Shown piece by piece: positions 12,455 through 20,506 of a DNA stretch of 64,000 nucleotides. The position numbers and the translations under genes are program-made. Source of the stretch: Opitutales bacterium (lineage in GTDB: Bacteria > Verrucomicrobiota > Verrucomicrobiia > Opitutales > Coraliomargaritaceae); NCBI GenBank assembly GCA_018607135.1, contig JABBCA010000082.1, forward strand, positions 1-64,000, read 5' to 3'. The notes under the pieces were generated by a model. That model did not search any database. It was given only the letters and a program-made list of their open reading frames with translations, and was not told the DNA's origin. Within the stretch, counting starts at the first letter, position 1. Each line of letters opens with the position of its first letter.

Positions 12455-13720
12455 ATGCTCAATCATTCCCCCAGAACTTGCCTCAAAGGCATCTTATTTA
12501 CCGCTGCTTTGATGCTAGCACTCTGCTGCCACGGTGCACCACACAACCAAGAGCCTTTAGATTTAAGCATACTTGAGGAACGAAATACACTCAGGCAAAC
12601 CATGAACGCCAGTCAGCGCGTCACCCTACTCAAACTTGAAGCTGCAGTCGAGAAGGCTGCGTCTGACATACAATCTGCAGACTACCTTATACAAACCAAG
12701 ATCAGTGCATTTAGGGATCAAAAAGAGGTGCAAGAGATGGTCAAGCAAGGCGAAGCACAAAAGAAAATCGCAGAAATCGAACTCGATACCGCACAGCGCG
12801 AACTAGTCGCATTCCTAACAAACTTCAACTCAGAGCGTGACGCTCAGCTGGCCGTCGCTGCGAAAAAGTTTAATTTCACTTTAGAATCCACGACTTACGA
12901 AAAAGCATTCACTCAGTCGACAAAATCACTCCTAGCCTTCGCTCGCACTAAAGGATACAGCACAGTTCTGTTTGACCATATCTTTATTAGTGACCGCGAC
13001 GGCACAAAAAGAATCTCAGCTCAGGCACGCAACCAAGCATATGATACCATCGTTGATATTGACGGCACTCACTTTACGGTGAGCGTCCCACAAAACCTCA
13101 AACTCAATGAATCCTCAGAGCTCACTTTCGATGGGGCGCAAAGCTACGAGGGCAAAAAGCTAGCGCTTCTCGCGATCGAGCTCATTGACGCGACCGCAGA
13201 GCAAGGCCTGCTCTTCATGCGCCTTTTAGACATACAGTCTCATGAAATTATCAATCACACGCTCATTCCGGTGAGTGCGATTACTCCACTTGCAAATACG
13301 GAAGATGAGGAAGGAAGCGAAGAAGTCACAATGGCTGTCGAAACCGAAAAGGCCAGCGAGGACCCTCTCGCACTCACACAAGCAGCACCGCTACCGATTG
13401 GCGCTCAAATTCTAGACACCTCAATGTGGATCGACCGTCTGGCGCTTCTACCCTACTCCTTTCAAATTGTTTCAGCGACGTCAGAATCTCTCGTGCCACA
13501 AATCTACCTTGCTCACGCAGTCACCACCAACACAGACATGCGGATTGCAGACGATGGATTTCTACAACGCGCCTACGGCGACACCGAACAAACATTCACA
13601 AGCCAAGCAAGTGCCGAACTTAAACTCAGCGCACATGGCGAAGCGCACGCACTCAGTGCACTTTCTTACAATAATGATCGAGTCATTGCGATAGGCACCT
13701 TCAGCCTAGTCAACGAGTAG
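12455..13720 (+). CDS. Exported hypothetical protein with N-terminal coiled coil
   Basis: About 421 residues from ATG 12455, which places a signal peptide at the very start (LKGILFTAALMLALCCHGA). The mature N-terminal third is strongly helical and charged (RVTLLKLEAAVEKAASDIQ, VQEMVKQGEAQKKIAEIEL), likely coiled coil. The rest is beta-rich, with the passage VSVPQNLKLNESSELTFDG and an acidic stretch EDEEGSEE near residue 290. I recognise no family. The ORF-track start (GTG 12353) would place 34 non-signal residues in front and is unlikely. Probably envelope-located. Confidence 0.7.
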   Translation: MLNHSPRTCLKGILFTAALMLALCCHGAPHNQEPLDLSILEERNTLRQTMNASQRVTLLKLEAAVEKAASDIQSADYLIQTKISAFRDQKEVQEMVKQGEAQKKIAEIELDTAQRELVAFLTNFNSERDAQLAVAAKKFNFTLESTTYEKAFTQSTKSLLAFARTKGYSTVLFDHIFISDRDGTKRISAQARNQAYDTIVDIDGTHFTVSVPQNLKLNESSELTFDGAQSYEGKKLALLAIELIDATAEQGLLFMRLLDIQSHEIINHTLIPVSAITPLANTEDEEGSEEVTMAVETEKASEDPLALTQAAPLPIGAQILDTSMWIDRLALLPYSFQIVSATSESLVPQIYLAHAVTTNTDMRIADDGFLQRAYGDTEQTFTSQASAELKLSAHGEAHALSALSYNNDRVIAIGTFSLVNE

Positions 13721-14048
13721 TCAGCGGTCTTCATTTGCAGTATCGAAGACAGGGAAGGAGCTCCGAGCGTCGAAGAGTAAAGTCCAGACACGTAGCTCAG
13801 ACATTCCTGTCTGGCTCTCCCAGAGCAAGCCCCTACAGAAAGTCCTGATTTCCATTAGCTAACTGTAGCTGAAATCATAAGATTTTGGACGAACGGCCGC
13901 TCAGCTTCGCACACTCCAAAACGTTGCCGCATCGGCTGTGTATACTCAGCGCAAACTGCCTTAGCTGGTGGAACACGCGCAACGCATCTCAGATTCCATA
14001 TATTGTCGCTTTGACAACTCAAGCGCTCGGCGCGATACCTTTAGTCTG
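13721..14048 (+). other. Intergenic region upstream of moaC, containing repeat copy A
   Basis: 328 bp without a credible gene. It carries one copy of a ~140 bp repeat (13761-13900) whose second copy lies after moaD. Within the copy a hairpin CCAGACA/TGTCTGG is visible. The remaining ~150 bp before moaC show no motif I recognise; I looked for a Moco riboswitch and could not support one. Confidence 0.5.
13761..13900 (+). repeat. Dispersed ~140 bp repeat, copy A (before moaC)
   Basis: Aligns by eye at roughly 75 percent with 15405-15545. Shared blocks include CAGACATTCC, CCCAGAGCA, GATTTCCA, TAACTGTAGC, GAAATC and AGATTTTG in the same order and spacing. It is in direct orientation relative to the second copy, and together they bracket moaC-mobA-moaD. 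Confidence 0.7.
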
Positions 14049-14519
14049 ATGGAATTTACACATATCGATAAAGATCAACGTCCCACCATGGTGGATGTCT
14101 CTCAAAAAGCCCCTTCTGAGCGTATCGCAATCGCTGAAGGCTTCGTTTACCTCGGCACCGAACTTATGCAGGCATTTACCGATGCAGGTTGGAGCTCAAA
14201 GAAAGGTCCGATACTTGACACCGCAATTATCGCAGGAACGATGGCAGCCAAGAAAACCTCAGAGCTGATCCCCTTCTGCCACCCCCTGAATTTAAAATCG
14301 GTAAAGATCGACATCGCCCCAGCAGATGAGGCGCGCCTACGCATCGAAGCTCGTGTTAAAGTCCTCGATCAAACAGGAGTCGAGATGGAAGCCCTTACTG
14401 CAGTCAGTGGTGCTGCACTCACAATTTACGATATGTGCAAAGCCGCTTCCAAAGACATCGTCATTGAGTCCACTCGATTGGTTAAAAAAACGGGCGGTAA
14501 GTCCGACTACTCGCGATGA
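14049..14519 (+). CDS. moaC: Cyclic pyranopterin monophosphate synthase MoaC
   Basis: Second step of molybdenum cofactor synthesis: turns the MoaA product 3',8-cyclo-GTP into cyclic pyranopterin monophosphate. The 156 residues match the family length. Hallmarks: MVDVSQKAPSERIAIAEG, KKTSELIPFCHPL, and GVEMEALTAVSGAALTIYDM. ATG 14049 (MEFTHIDKDQRPTMVDVS) is chosen; the ORF-track extension upstream lacks family similarity. The stop overlaps the mobA start (ATGA), so the genes are translationally coupled. Confidence 0.96.
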   Translation: MEFTHIDKDQRPTMVDVSQKAPSERIAIAEGFVYLGTELMQAFTDAGWSSKKGPILDTAIIAGTMAAKKTSELIPFCHPLNLKSVKIDIAPADEARLRIEARVKVLDQTGVEMEALTAVSGAALTIYDMCKAASKDIVIESTRLVKKTGGKSDYSR

Positions 14520-15106
14520 GCCATGGTATTTACGGACTCGTCTTGGTTGGCGGCAAGAGCGAGCGTATGGGCAGTGACAAAGCGCTGCTGACATACGGCA
14601 GCCAAGACACTCAACTCGAACGCACCGCAACGCTACTCCACACCGTTTGTGAACGCGTGTATGTTTCTCAGCGCAAAGAACAGAACTTTGAATGCCCTCA
14701 AATCGCTGAACCGATTTACGATTCGATCCAAGGCATCCACGGCCCACTTTGTGGAATTTTATCCGCAATGGCCACTCACCCAAACGCTCATTGGCTCGTG
14801 CTCGCATGTGACCTCCCATTCATCACACAAGCAACGCTCGAAAAACTCATTGCACACTTTCGAGCCACTCAGCCAAAACTCACCGCCTATCAAAGCACTT
14901 ACGACGGCTTACCCGAACCACTCTGCGCTCTCTACCCTAGTGGCAGTGATCAAGGGCTCATCGAACTCTCCAAAGAGCTGGGCAAAAGCTGCCCTCGAAA
15001 GCTACTCATCGTTCAACAAGCACAACTCGTCCAACAAGACGATCCTCGCAGCTTAGATAATATCAATACCGCAGAAGAATACGCACGAACCATCGAGACT
15101 ATTTAA
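14516..15106 (+). CDS. mobA: Molybdenum cofactor guanylyltransferase MobA
   Basis: Nucleotidyltransferase that attaches GMP to molybdopterin, giving the bis-MGD-type cofactor used by DMSO-reductase-family enzymes. The 196-residue protein has the family signature LVGGKSERMGSDKALL at the N-terminus (GTP binding), IHGPLCGILSAM and the metal-binding LACDLPFI. Overlaps moaC by 4 bp and precedes moaD by 5 bp. Could be a MobA-like paralogue acting on another nucleotide, but the operon favours the Moco role. Confidence 0.9.
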   Translation: MSHGIYGLVLVGGKSERMGSDKALLTYGSQDTQLERTATLLHTVCERVYVSQRKEQNFECPQIAEPIYDSIQGIHGPLCGILSAMATHPNAHWLVLACDLPFITQATLEKLIAHFRATQPKLTAYQSTYDGLPEPLCALYPSGSDQGLIELSKELGKSCPRKLLIVQQAQLVQQDDPRSLDNINTAEEYARTIETI

Positions 15107-15111
15107 CTCTT

Positions 15112-15351
15112 ATGCAGATCAAGATTCTCTACTTCGCCCAACTTGCTGACCTAGCAGGTAAAACAGTCGAAACACGCAAACTCAGTAGCCACTCTCCAGC
15201 AGACTTATACGCCGAACTCAAAGCTGCCTATCGTTTCCCACACGACTTCAAGCAACTGCAAGTCGCCATCAACCACGAGCTCTCCGCACACGAAGCCGAG
15301 CTCAAAGACGGCGACGAAGTTGCCTTCCTCCCGCCAATGACTGGCGGCTAA
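15112..15351 (+). CDS. moaD: Molybdopterin synthase sulfur carrier subunit MoaD
   Basis: A 79-residue ubiquitin-fold protein ending in the required Gly-Gly (LPPMTGG), whose thiocarboxylate donates sulfur to cyclic pyranopterin monophosphate. Start MQIKILYFAQLADLAGK is typical for MoaD, as is the C-terminal DGDEVAFLPP. Last gene of the moaC-mobA-moaD operon. The partner moaE, as well as moaA and moeA, are not in the window. Confidence 0.93.
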   Translation: MQIKILYFAQLADLAGKTVETRKLSSHSPADLYAELKAAYRFPHDFKQLQVAINHELSAHEAELKDGDEVAFLPPMTGG

Positions 15352-15404
15352 GCCAACTAGAAGTGAACATACAAAAGTCATACACAGAGGAACCGACAGC
15401 GGAA

Positions 15405-15545
15405 CGTCCAAGGTCAAATTCTGAAGTCTGGATGCGTAGATGAGACATTCCAGTCTGACGTTCCCAGAGCAGCCCGCCCTAGAGTGTCCCGATTTCCACG
15501 GGTTAACTGTAGCCGAAATCGTGAGATTTTGAACCAAAGACCGCC
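15405..15545 (+). repeat. Dispersed ~140 bp repeat, copy B (after moaD)
   Basis: Second copy of the repeat at 13761-13900, same orientation, about 75 percent identical by eye (CGTAGATGAGACATTCC, TTCCCAGAGCAG, TAACTGTAGCCGAAATCGTG). The spurious minus-strand ORF 15205-15537 runs through it. Confidence 0.7.
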
Positions 15546-15882
15546 GTGTGTCCCCCTTCCCAGCCGCAGGTTTTACACTACGACACGCTCAAGGCAGACA
15601 GGTGGAGCCTCGACTCCCTGAAACTGACAACGCTGTAATGACGCGCAGGGCCCAGTCTTCGTAATCGCTTCGACTTGACAGGCATACACCGCCATCAAGA
15701 AACAATTATCTAAATTGGAAGCGCGGACCTCCGTGTCGGCATCCGTTTGATTTGCGACCTTCCCATAGCGCACTGGTGTCCGGACCTAGTCGGACGCTCT
15801 CGCCTGGAGGGTTAAGACGGAACCCCCACAGACTTGACTTAATTGCGCCCTACGCCGATTCTCGTCGCTTCATTTTTTCACT
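15546..15882 (+). other. Intergenic region upstream of nadA with small hairpins
   Basis: About 340 bp without a credible gene. Contains REP-like hairpin-forming segments: CAGGTGGAGCCTCGACTCCCTG near 15599 and a region around 15720-15800 with GGACCTCCGTGTC and GTCCGGACCTAGTCGGAC. A TTGACT box near 15834 could be part of a nadA promoter, but a convincing -10 is not visible. The short ORFs here (for example 15573-15773) have no coding character. Confidence 0.45.
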
Positions 15883-16866
15883 ATGGCTACTGAGACACTC
15901 AACTACGAACCTATGGTATTTAATCCTCGCACAGAGGAGACACCGCTTTCTGCGATTCAGGAGGAAGTGCTGAAGCTTAAAAAAGAGCGAAATGCCGTCA
16001 TCTTGGCGCATAACTACCAAGTAGACGAGATCCAGCGTGTTGCAGACTATGTAGGTGATTCCCTTGGGCTCGCCTACCAAGCGGCAGAAGCCGAGCAAGA
16101 CAGTATCGTATTCTGCGGAGTGCACTTTATGGCAGAAACTGCCAAGATCGTGAATCCTTCCAAGACCGTGCTCCTTCCTGATATGGAAGCGGGTTGCTCG
16201 CTCGCCGACTCCTGCCCTGCCGAAAAGCTGGCTGCCTACAAGGAGGCGAATCCAAATGTTTATGTGGTCGCCTACATCAATTGCTCGGCAGCGGTGAAAG
16301 CACTTTGTGATGTGATCTGCACTAGCGGCAACGCGAAGAAGATCATCGAAAACGTGCCAGCCGACCGCGATATTCTCTTCGTGCCGGATCAAAATCTAGG
16401 TCAATGGGTGTCCAAGCAGACCGGCCGCGAAATGCAACTCTGGCCAGGCTCGTGCTACGCGCACGTGCTGTTCACACAGCAAGCGATTGAAAAGATTAAA
16501 TTGAAGTTTCCAGAAGCCCTTGTGGTCGCCCACCCTGAATGCGTGGAAACCGTGCGCGATAATGCCGACGAAGTCTGCAGCACCGAGAAGATGATTGGTT
16601 TCTGTAAAGACAGCGACGCCGAGCAATTCATCGTGGTCACCGAGCCAGGCATGATCCACCGCCTCCAACGCGAAGTGCCCAGCAAGACGTTCATCGCCGG
16701 CCCAACCGATACCTGCGCCTGCAACGAGTGCCGCTTCATGAAGATGAACACCATCGAGAAGCTCCGCAATTGTCTCCGCGACATGACCCCAGCAATCGAG
16801 ATGGAAGAATCGATGCGTGAAAAAGCCTTCGTGCCCTTGAAGCGCATGTTGGACTGGAGCCGCTAG
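15883..16866 (+). CDS. nadA: Quinolinate synthase NadA
   Basis: [4Fe-4S] enzyme condensing iminoaspartate with dihydroxyacetone phosphate to quinolinate in de novo NAD synthesis. 327 residues. Family features: AVILAHNYQVDEIQ near residue 40, DSLGLAYQAAE, FCGVHFMAETAKI, a cysteine in MEAGCSLADSCPA, the segment HPECVE, and a C-terminal CACNECRFMKMNT cysteine cluster for the cluster ligand. nadB and nadC are not in the window. Ends before a word-array repeat. Confidence 0.96.
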   Translation: MATETLNYEPMVFNPRTEETPLSAIQEEVLKLKKERNAVILAHNYQVDEIQRVADYVGDSLGLAYQAAEAEQDSIVFCGVHFMAETAKIVNPSKTVLLPDMEAGCSLADSCPAEKLAAYKEANPNVYVVAYINCSAAVKALCDVICTSGNAKKIIENVPADRDILFVPDQNLGQWVSKQTGREMQLWPGSCYAHVLFTQQAIEKIKLKFPEALVVAHPECVETVRDNADEVCSTEKMIGFCKDSDAEQFIVVTEPGMIHRLQREVPSKTFIAGPTDTCACNECRFMKMNTIEKLRNCLRDMTPAIEMEESMREKAFVPLKRMLDWSR

Positions 16867-16883
16867 GCCCCGCCTTCATCTCA

Positions 16884-17009
16884 CTCCTAATCGTAATCTT
16901 AATCCTCTCTGGATGACGTTCGCTCAGTGATTGAGATTAGCAAGTGTCAGTCTTTCCGACTGTGCACGCCACCTCTGCGCCATTGAGATTACGATTAGGA
17001 GGAAGATTG
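16884..17009. repeat. Inverted word-array pair between nadA and the MFS gene
   Basis: Left arm CTCCTAATCGTAATCT (16884-16899) is an exact 16-bp inverted match to right arm AGATTACGATTAGGAG (16986-17001). Both arms continue with further GATTA-type words (TTAATCC on the left, GAAGATTGA on the right). The 86-nt middle shows no gene. The right arm ends 13 bp before the MFS start codon and contains its only AGGAGG. Confidence 0.75.
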
Positions 17010-17022
17010 AAACTTTATCACC

Positions 17023-18213
17023 ATGGATTCCAACGCCGAACAAACGTATCGCTACGATAAGCTGCGGGCACCGTTTTATGGTATCCTTGAGGCTGGGTGG
17101 AGCGCGTTTGCTTTGGTCATCGCGATCCGCTATTTTGAAGCGCCTGAGAAGTTCAAGGCTTTGATCGCGGGTGCGTGGTCGATGGGGTTCTTACTGACTC
17201 CGGTCACGCTCTACTTAGTCGCAAAACTACGTAAAGAGCCGCACCTCGCGTGTGCATTGATGTTTGGCACCTCTGCGGTGCTGATGATCGGTGCGACGCT
17301 CGCGCAAAGCCTTGTTCTGTATACCCTGTTGATCATGCTCGCTCAGATCGCGACCGCACAACAAGGGCCGCTCATGCTACAGATCTACGCAGAGAACTAT
17401 TCAGCCAAGGAACGCGGCAGTCGAATGACGGTGCCGTTTATTTTGACGGCGATTTGTGCGGTGCCATTCTCCTACTTTGGAGGTCTGCTACTCGACCTCT
17501 CGATTGAGTATTATCGAATCCTCTTCGTGATCATCATGTTGGCTGCGGTCGCTGCGGCATTCGCGGTCTACCGGATGCCAAGTCAGCCGATGTCGACTGA
17601 GCACATCGGCAATCCTTGGCAGAATTTTAGCCTGATATGGGAGGATCGCTTATTTGGATTTCTATGTGGTAGTTGGATGTTGCTCGGCTTTGGCAATTTG
17701 ATCACCCTCCCCATTCGTATCGAGTATCTGGCCAATCCACTGTATGGGATCAACGCCGACAACACCACGATTGGCTTGCTTATCGTCGTCGTGCCAGCCA
17801 TTGCACGCATCCTCGGCACAAAGCTGTGGGGGCGCTTGTTTGATAACATGCACCTAATCAGCACGCGCAACCTGCTGAACATTTTCTTTATACTCAGTAT
17901 CGGTTTCTTCTTTTTCTCCACCAACATCATCATGCTCACCGTCGGCATGGCGTTCCTAGGGTTTGCTATGGGCGGTGGTAAAATCATCTGGAGCCTCTGG
18001 GTGACGAAGATTGCGCCCGATCATAAGGCATCATCCTATATGAGCATCCACATGGCACTCACCGGCCTACGCGGATCCGTGGCACCGTTTATCGGCTATT
18101 GGATCTTAAGCCAATCCGCGCCGATCTATGTCGCGATGGCAGGCATGATGTTGATCCTTGTATCCATGGCGCTGTTTGAAGTCGTGCGAAGCCATCCCCG
18201 ATTTAACGCGTAG
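17023..18213 (+). CDS. Major facilitator superfamily (MFS) transporter
   Basis: Inner-membrane protein of 396 residues with around 11-12 hydrophobic segments, for example WSAFALVIAI, MGFLLTPVTLYLVA, TLLIMLAQIATAQQGPLM, FVIIMLAAVAAAFAVY, NIIMLTVGMAFLGFAMGGG and VAMAGMMLILVSMALFEVV. A cytoplasmic-loop motif (NYSAKERGSRMTVP) matches the MFS pattern in which a new helix follows ERG-R. Substrate is unknown. It lies alone between two inverted word arrays; the arms upstream supply the AGGAGG but at an unusually long distance from the ATG. Confidence 0.85.
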   Translation: MDSNAEQTYRYDKLRAPFYGILEAGWSAFALVIAIRYFEAPEKFKALIAGAWSMGFLLTPVTLYLVAKLRKEPHLACALMFGTSAVLMIGATLAQSLVLYTLLIMLAQIATAQQGPLMLQIYAENYSAKERGSRMTVPFILTAICAVPFSYFGGLLLDLSIEYYRILFVIIMLAAVAAAFAVYRMPSQPMSTEHIGNPWQNFSLIWEDRLFGFLCGSWMLLGFGNLITLPIRIEYLANPLYGINADNTTIGLLIVVVPAIARILGTKLWGRLFDNMHLISTRNLLNIFFILSIGFFFFSTNIIMLTVGMAFLGFAMGGGKIIWSLWVTKIAPDHKASSYMSIHMALTGLRGSVAPFIGYWILSQSAPIYVAMAGMMLILVSMALFEVVRSHPRFNA

Positions 18214-18227
18214 TGAAGTCTAATCAT

Positions 18228-18304
18228 AATCTGACTCTTCATCCGAATCTCCACGGCTCAGCTGGAACACAGAGCGGGAATGGATTAGGATGAGGAGTCA
18301 GATT
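18228..18304. repeat. Inverted word-array pair between MFS and DUF3500 genes
   Basis: Left arm AATCTGACTCTTCATCC (18228-18244) pairs with right arm GGATGAGGAGTCAGATT (18288-18304), 16 of 17 positions, separated by 43 nt. Neighbouring words TAATCATAAT and GGATTA belong to the same word family as at 16884. It lies between the 3' ends of two convergent genes and could act as a bidirectional transcript end. Confidence 0.7.
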
Positions 18305-18314
18305 AAGACGGGCA

Positions 18315-19328
18315 CTAATGTGACTCTTCAATGTGCCGCTTCAAAGCATCGTAGCCAAAATCATTTTCAAAATCGCGCCAGACCGAGTGCGAGTGGTTTC
18401 CTTCATTCTGCACGTTGGCATACTCCAAAAGAAAGGTGGGCCCTTGAACTCGGTAATACATCGGCTTACTCTGCTCTTTTGAGCCTGCCCAAGTAAACGT
18501 GATCTTTTCAAAACCTGCAGCATCGATCTTCCCCATGTCATCATCTGCGATGAGTGTTTTGTAGCGAGCTACGTATTCAAGAATCAATACTCGCAACTGA
18601 TCCACTTGCTCCCGAGTCATCTCCGCAGCTAATAAGCCCGACGGGGCAAAGGCTGCGACTTTGCGATCTCCACGGGTAATTATCTCACGGATCGGATCCT
18701 CGGAGATTTTCGCTTTTGATAATTGCTCCGTATTGAGCATCGCGATCAATTTCAATGCTTGATCCGCTTCAGCCGCTAAAGGTCTTTTCTGCATAGATTC
18801 ATTGTGTGTATAACGATCCGGATTGGAGCCCATGAAGGAGGGTGTCACAAAAACCTCATGCCCATCGACCACTGTCAGATTGATCGAAAGATGGTGTCCT
18901 TCAATCGCCACGCCCCATGACTTGGTTGTGCTCGGCTCTCCAAATACTGTAATAAAATAATTCTCTGGGTTCCGATACTTCGACCTTCCTGAGCGCTCCC
19001 ACAGCACATGCTCTGCACCGATCACACCTTTGGCTTTGTCATGCCCCGACTCACTGAAAACGATCACGAAGACCTGTTTCGATAAATGCTTCTGCTCTGG
19101 CGTCATCGCCGCCCAGGGCAAGCCTTTGCGCTGTTTCGGCACATAGTGCCAATCACTGCGTTGCTGCGATGTGAACGGAACCCGTGTTTGCTTCAATTGT
19201 GCTCCATCAAGCGAGTCGAGATAGGCGGTCACTGCTGCGGCCATGGGTTCGATCAGGTCGCTCTCATGGGCGTGTGTCGTAGCAGGTAAATAAAGAGCAA
19301 GAATGAGTAGAAGCTGATAGAGGCGCAT
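18315..19328 (-). CDS. DUF3500 family exported protein
   Basis: 337 residues with a cleavable signal peptide (MRLYQLLLILALYLPATTHA). The mature protein matches the DUF3500 pattern: RVPFTSQQRSDWHYVPKQRKGLPWAAMTPEQK, then YFITVFGEPSTTKSWGVAIEGHHLSINLTVVDG, and near the end ITFTWAGS...YYRVQGPTFLLEYAN with HSHSVWRDFENDFG. The family is exported and widespread in Verrucomicrobiota and Planctomycetota; its biochemical role is not established. Repeated His residues and the HLSINLTV strand suggest a metal-dependent fold (inference). Adjacent to the sugar-conversion cluster. Confidence 0.88.
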   Translation of the reverse strand: MRLYQLLLILALYLPATTHAHESDLIEPMAAAVTAYLDSLDGAQLKQTRVPFTSQQRSDWHYVPKQRKGLPWAAMTPEQKHLSKQVFVIVFSESGHDKAKGVIGAEHVLWERSGRSKYRNPENYFITVFGEPSTTKSWGVAIEGHHLSINLTVVDGHEVFVTPSFMGSNPDRYTHNESMQKRPLAAEADQALKLIAMLNTEQLSKAKISEDPIREIITRGDRKVAAFAPSGLLAAEMTREQVDQLRVLILEYVARYKTLIADDDMGKIDAAGFEKITFTWAGSKEQSKPMYYRVQGPTFLLEYANVQNEGNHSHSVWRDFENDFGYDALKRHIEESH

Positions 19329-19336
19329 ATCGGAAA

Positions 19337-19424
19337 GGAGTTAGCAGGTAGCATTTAGGAGTTAGCTCTGCTCGGCAATTGTTTCTGGAATCTCTGGTCT
19401 ACATAGGCTAACTGCTAATTGATT
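19337..19424. repeat. GTTAGC word array upstream of the DUF3500 gene
   Basis: GGAGTTAGCAGGTAGCATTT followed by AGGAGTTAGC (19337-19366) and an opposing arm GGCTAACTGCTAATTGATTA (19405-19424) form an imperfect inverted repeat (TTAGCAGGTAGC against GCTAACTGCTAA, 11 of 12). The arm nearest the gene ends about 8 bp from its start codon. Confidence 0.6.
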
Positions 19425-19441
19425 ATTTATAGCTGCTGAAT

Positions 19442-20239
19442 CTAGGAACTAGATAATCCTTGATACGCTTGGCGCAATGCTGCGATTGCATCGCCTTTCG
19501 GCATGAACTCGTGGCCGACATATAAATCGTAGCCCGTGGCACGAATCGCCTTTGCAAGTGCGGGATAGTTAATCTCCTGTGCATCATCCAAATCATTACG
19601 CCCGGGCACACCAGCGGTATGGTAATGGCCTATCCATTGAGCGGCGCGCTGTATATTGGAAATCAAATTCCCTTCCATGATCTGCATGTGGTAAATATCG
19701 TAGAGAATCTTACAACGTGGACTATTGACCCTTTCACACAAGCTCACTGCCCAGTCAGTGTGATCACAGAGATAATATGGGTGATCGACAGTGGAATTGA
19801 GCAGCTCCATGTTTAGGTTCACACCCTTCTCTTCAGCATAGGGCGCAATCCGCTTCAGACCCTCCGCACAGATTTCTAAGGCCTCAGTATCACTCTCACC
19901 AGAGTTGCGATGTCCGCTCAAAGTGATCAGTCCCGGGATCTCATACTTCGACGCGAGATCAATGGATTCGCGAAGCTCTGCGACGAGGCGTTCATGATTG
20001 GCACGACGCGAAAAACCTTCTGCATGCGAACCATCGGTCGGTGATTCATGGCCGTGGCCGACAAAGGAAACAACTCGTAAGCCTCTCGAAAGCGCCGCAT
20101 CAATCAGTTCCTCAAACTGAGGCTCCGGACTCCAGAACTCAACTGCAGAAAATCCAACGGATTTCACTTCATCTAAAAAATCACCCAGTGAATCCGTTTC
20201 TGGTTTCATCATGGGAACGACTACGGATTGTTTAAACAT
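19442..20239 (-). CDS. Hydroxypyruvate isomerase-like TIM-barrel protein
   Basis: A 265-residue AP-endonuclease-2/xylose-isomerase-like TIM barrel. Key residues seen: GFSAVEFWSPE, NMELLNSTVDHP (metal-binding Glu), KILYDIYHMQIMEGNL (Asp-His pair characteristic of the Hyi group), IGHYHTAGVPGRNDL and YDLYVGHEFMPKGD. Likely interconverts hydroxypyruvate with tartronate semialdehyde or a related ketose. ATG 20239 is chosen (MFKQSVVVPMMKP); an AGGAGG lies 15-20 bp upstream. Separated from the Gfo/Idh gene by a terminator, so probably transcribed on its own. Confidence 0.85.
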   Translation of the reverse strand: MFKQSVVVPMMKPETDSLGDFLDEVKSVGFSAVEFWSPEPQFEELIDAALSRGLRVVSFVGHGHESPTDGSHAEGFSRRANHERLVAELRESIDLASKYEIPGLITLSGHRNSGESDTEALEICAEGLKRIAPYAEEKGVNLNMELLNSTVDHPYYLCDHTDWAVSLCERVNSPRCKILYDIYHMQIMEGNLISNIQRAAQWIGHYHTAGVPGRNDLDDAQEINYPALAKAIRATGYDLYVGHEFMPKGDAIAALRQAYQGLSSS

Positions 20240-20362
20240 CGTGACTTTGGATCCTTTCCTCCTGTCTGCTCTTGGCAATTGTTCAAATCTTGAAATAGAT
20301 ATTCAGTAAAATCCAACGCGACCGCTTCGAAAAGTTTCATCGATAACTCTAATACAATAAAA

Positions 20363-20393
20363 GGCCACGCATCCCTAACCTAGATGCGTGGCC
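20363..20393 (-). terminator. Intrinsic terminator after the Gfo/Idh gene
   Basis: Perfect 11-bp stem GGCCACGCATC/GATGCGTGGCC with a 9-nt loop. Read on the minus strand it is followed by TTTTATTGTATT. It lies about 115 bp past the stop of the 20507-21799 gene and before the isomerase start. Confidence 0.8.
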
Positions 20394-20506
20394 ACCCTAC
20401 ACAACTAGACGAACCACTATTAACCATCATAAATCGAAGCCACACTCAGAAATCACGACGCTGTAGATATATTTTCATATAGGAATTCAGGTTTCAAAGA
20501 TTCGGC

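Noticed and set aside
13900-14048. Moco riboswitch in front of moaC
   Set aside because: I could not identify the conserved core of the Moco RNA; the region is mostly repeat copy A. A covariance-model search would decide.
15573-15773. Minus-strand 66-codon ORF upstream of nadA
   Set aside because: Overlaps hairpin-forming repeat sequence and has no coding character.
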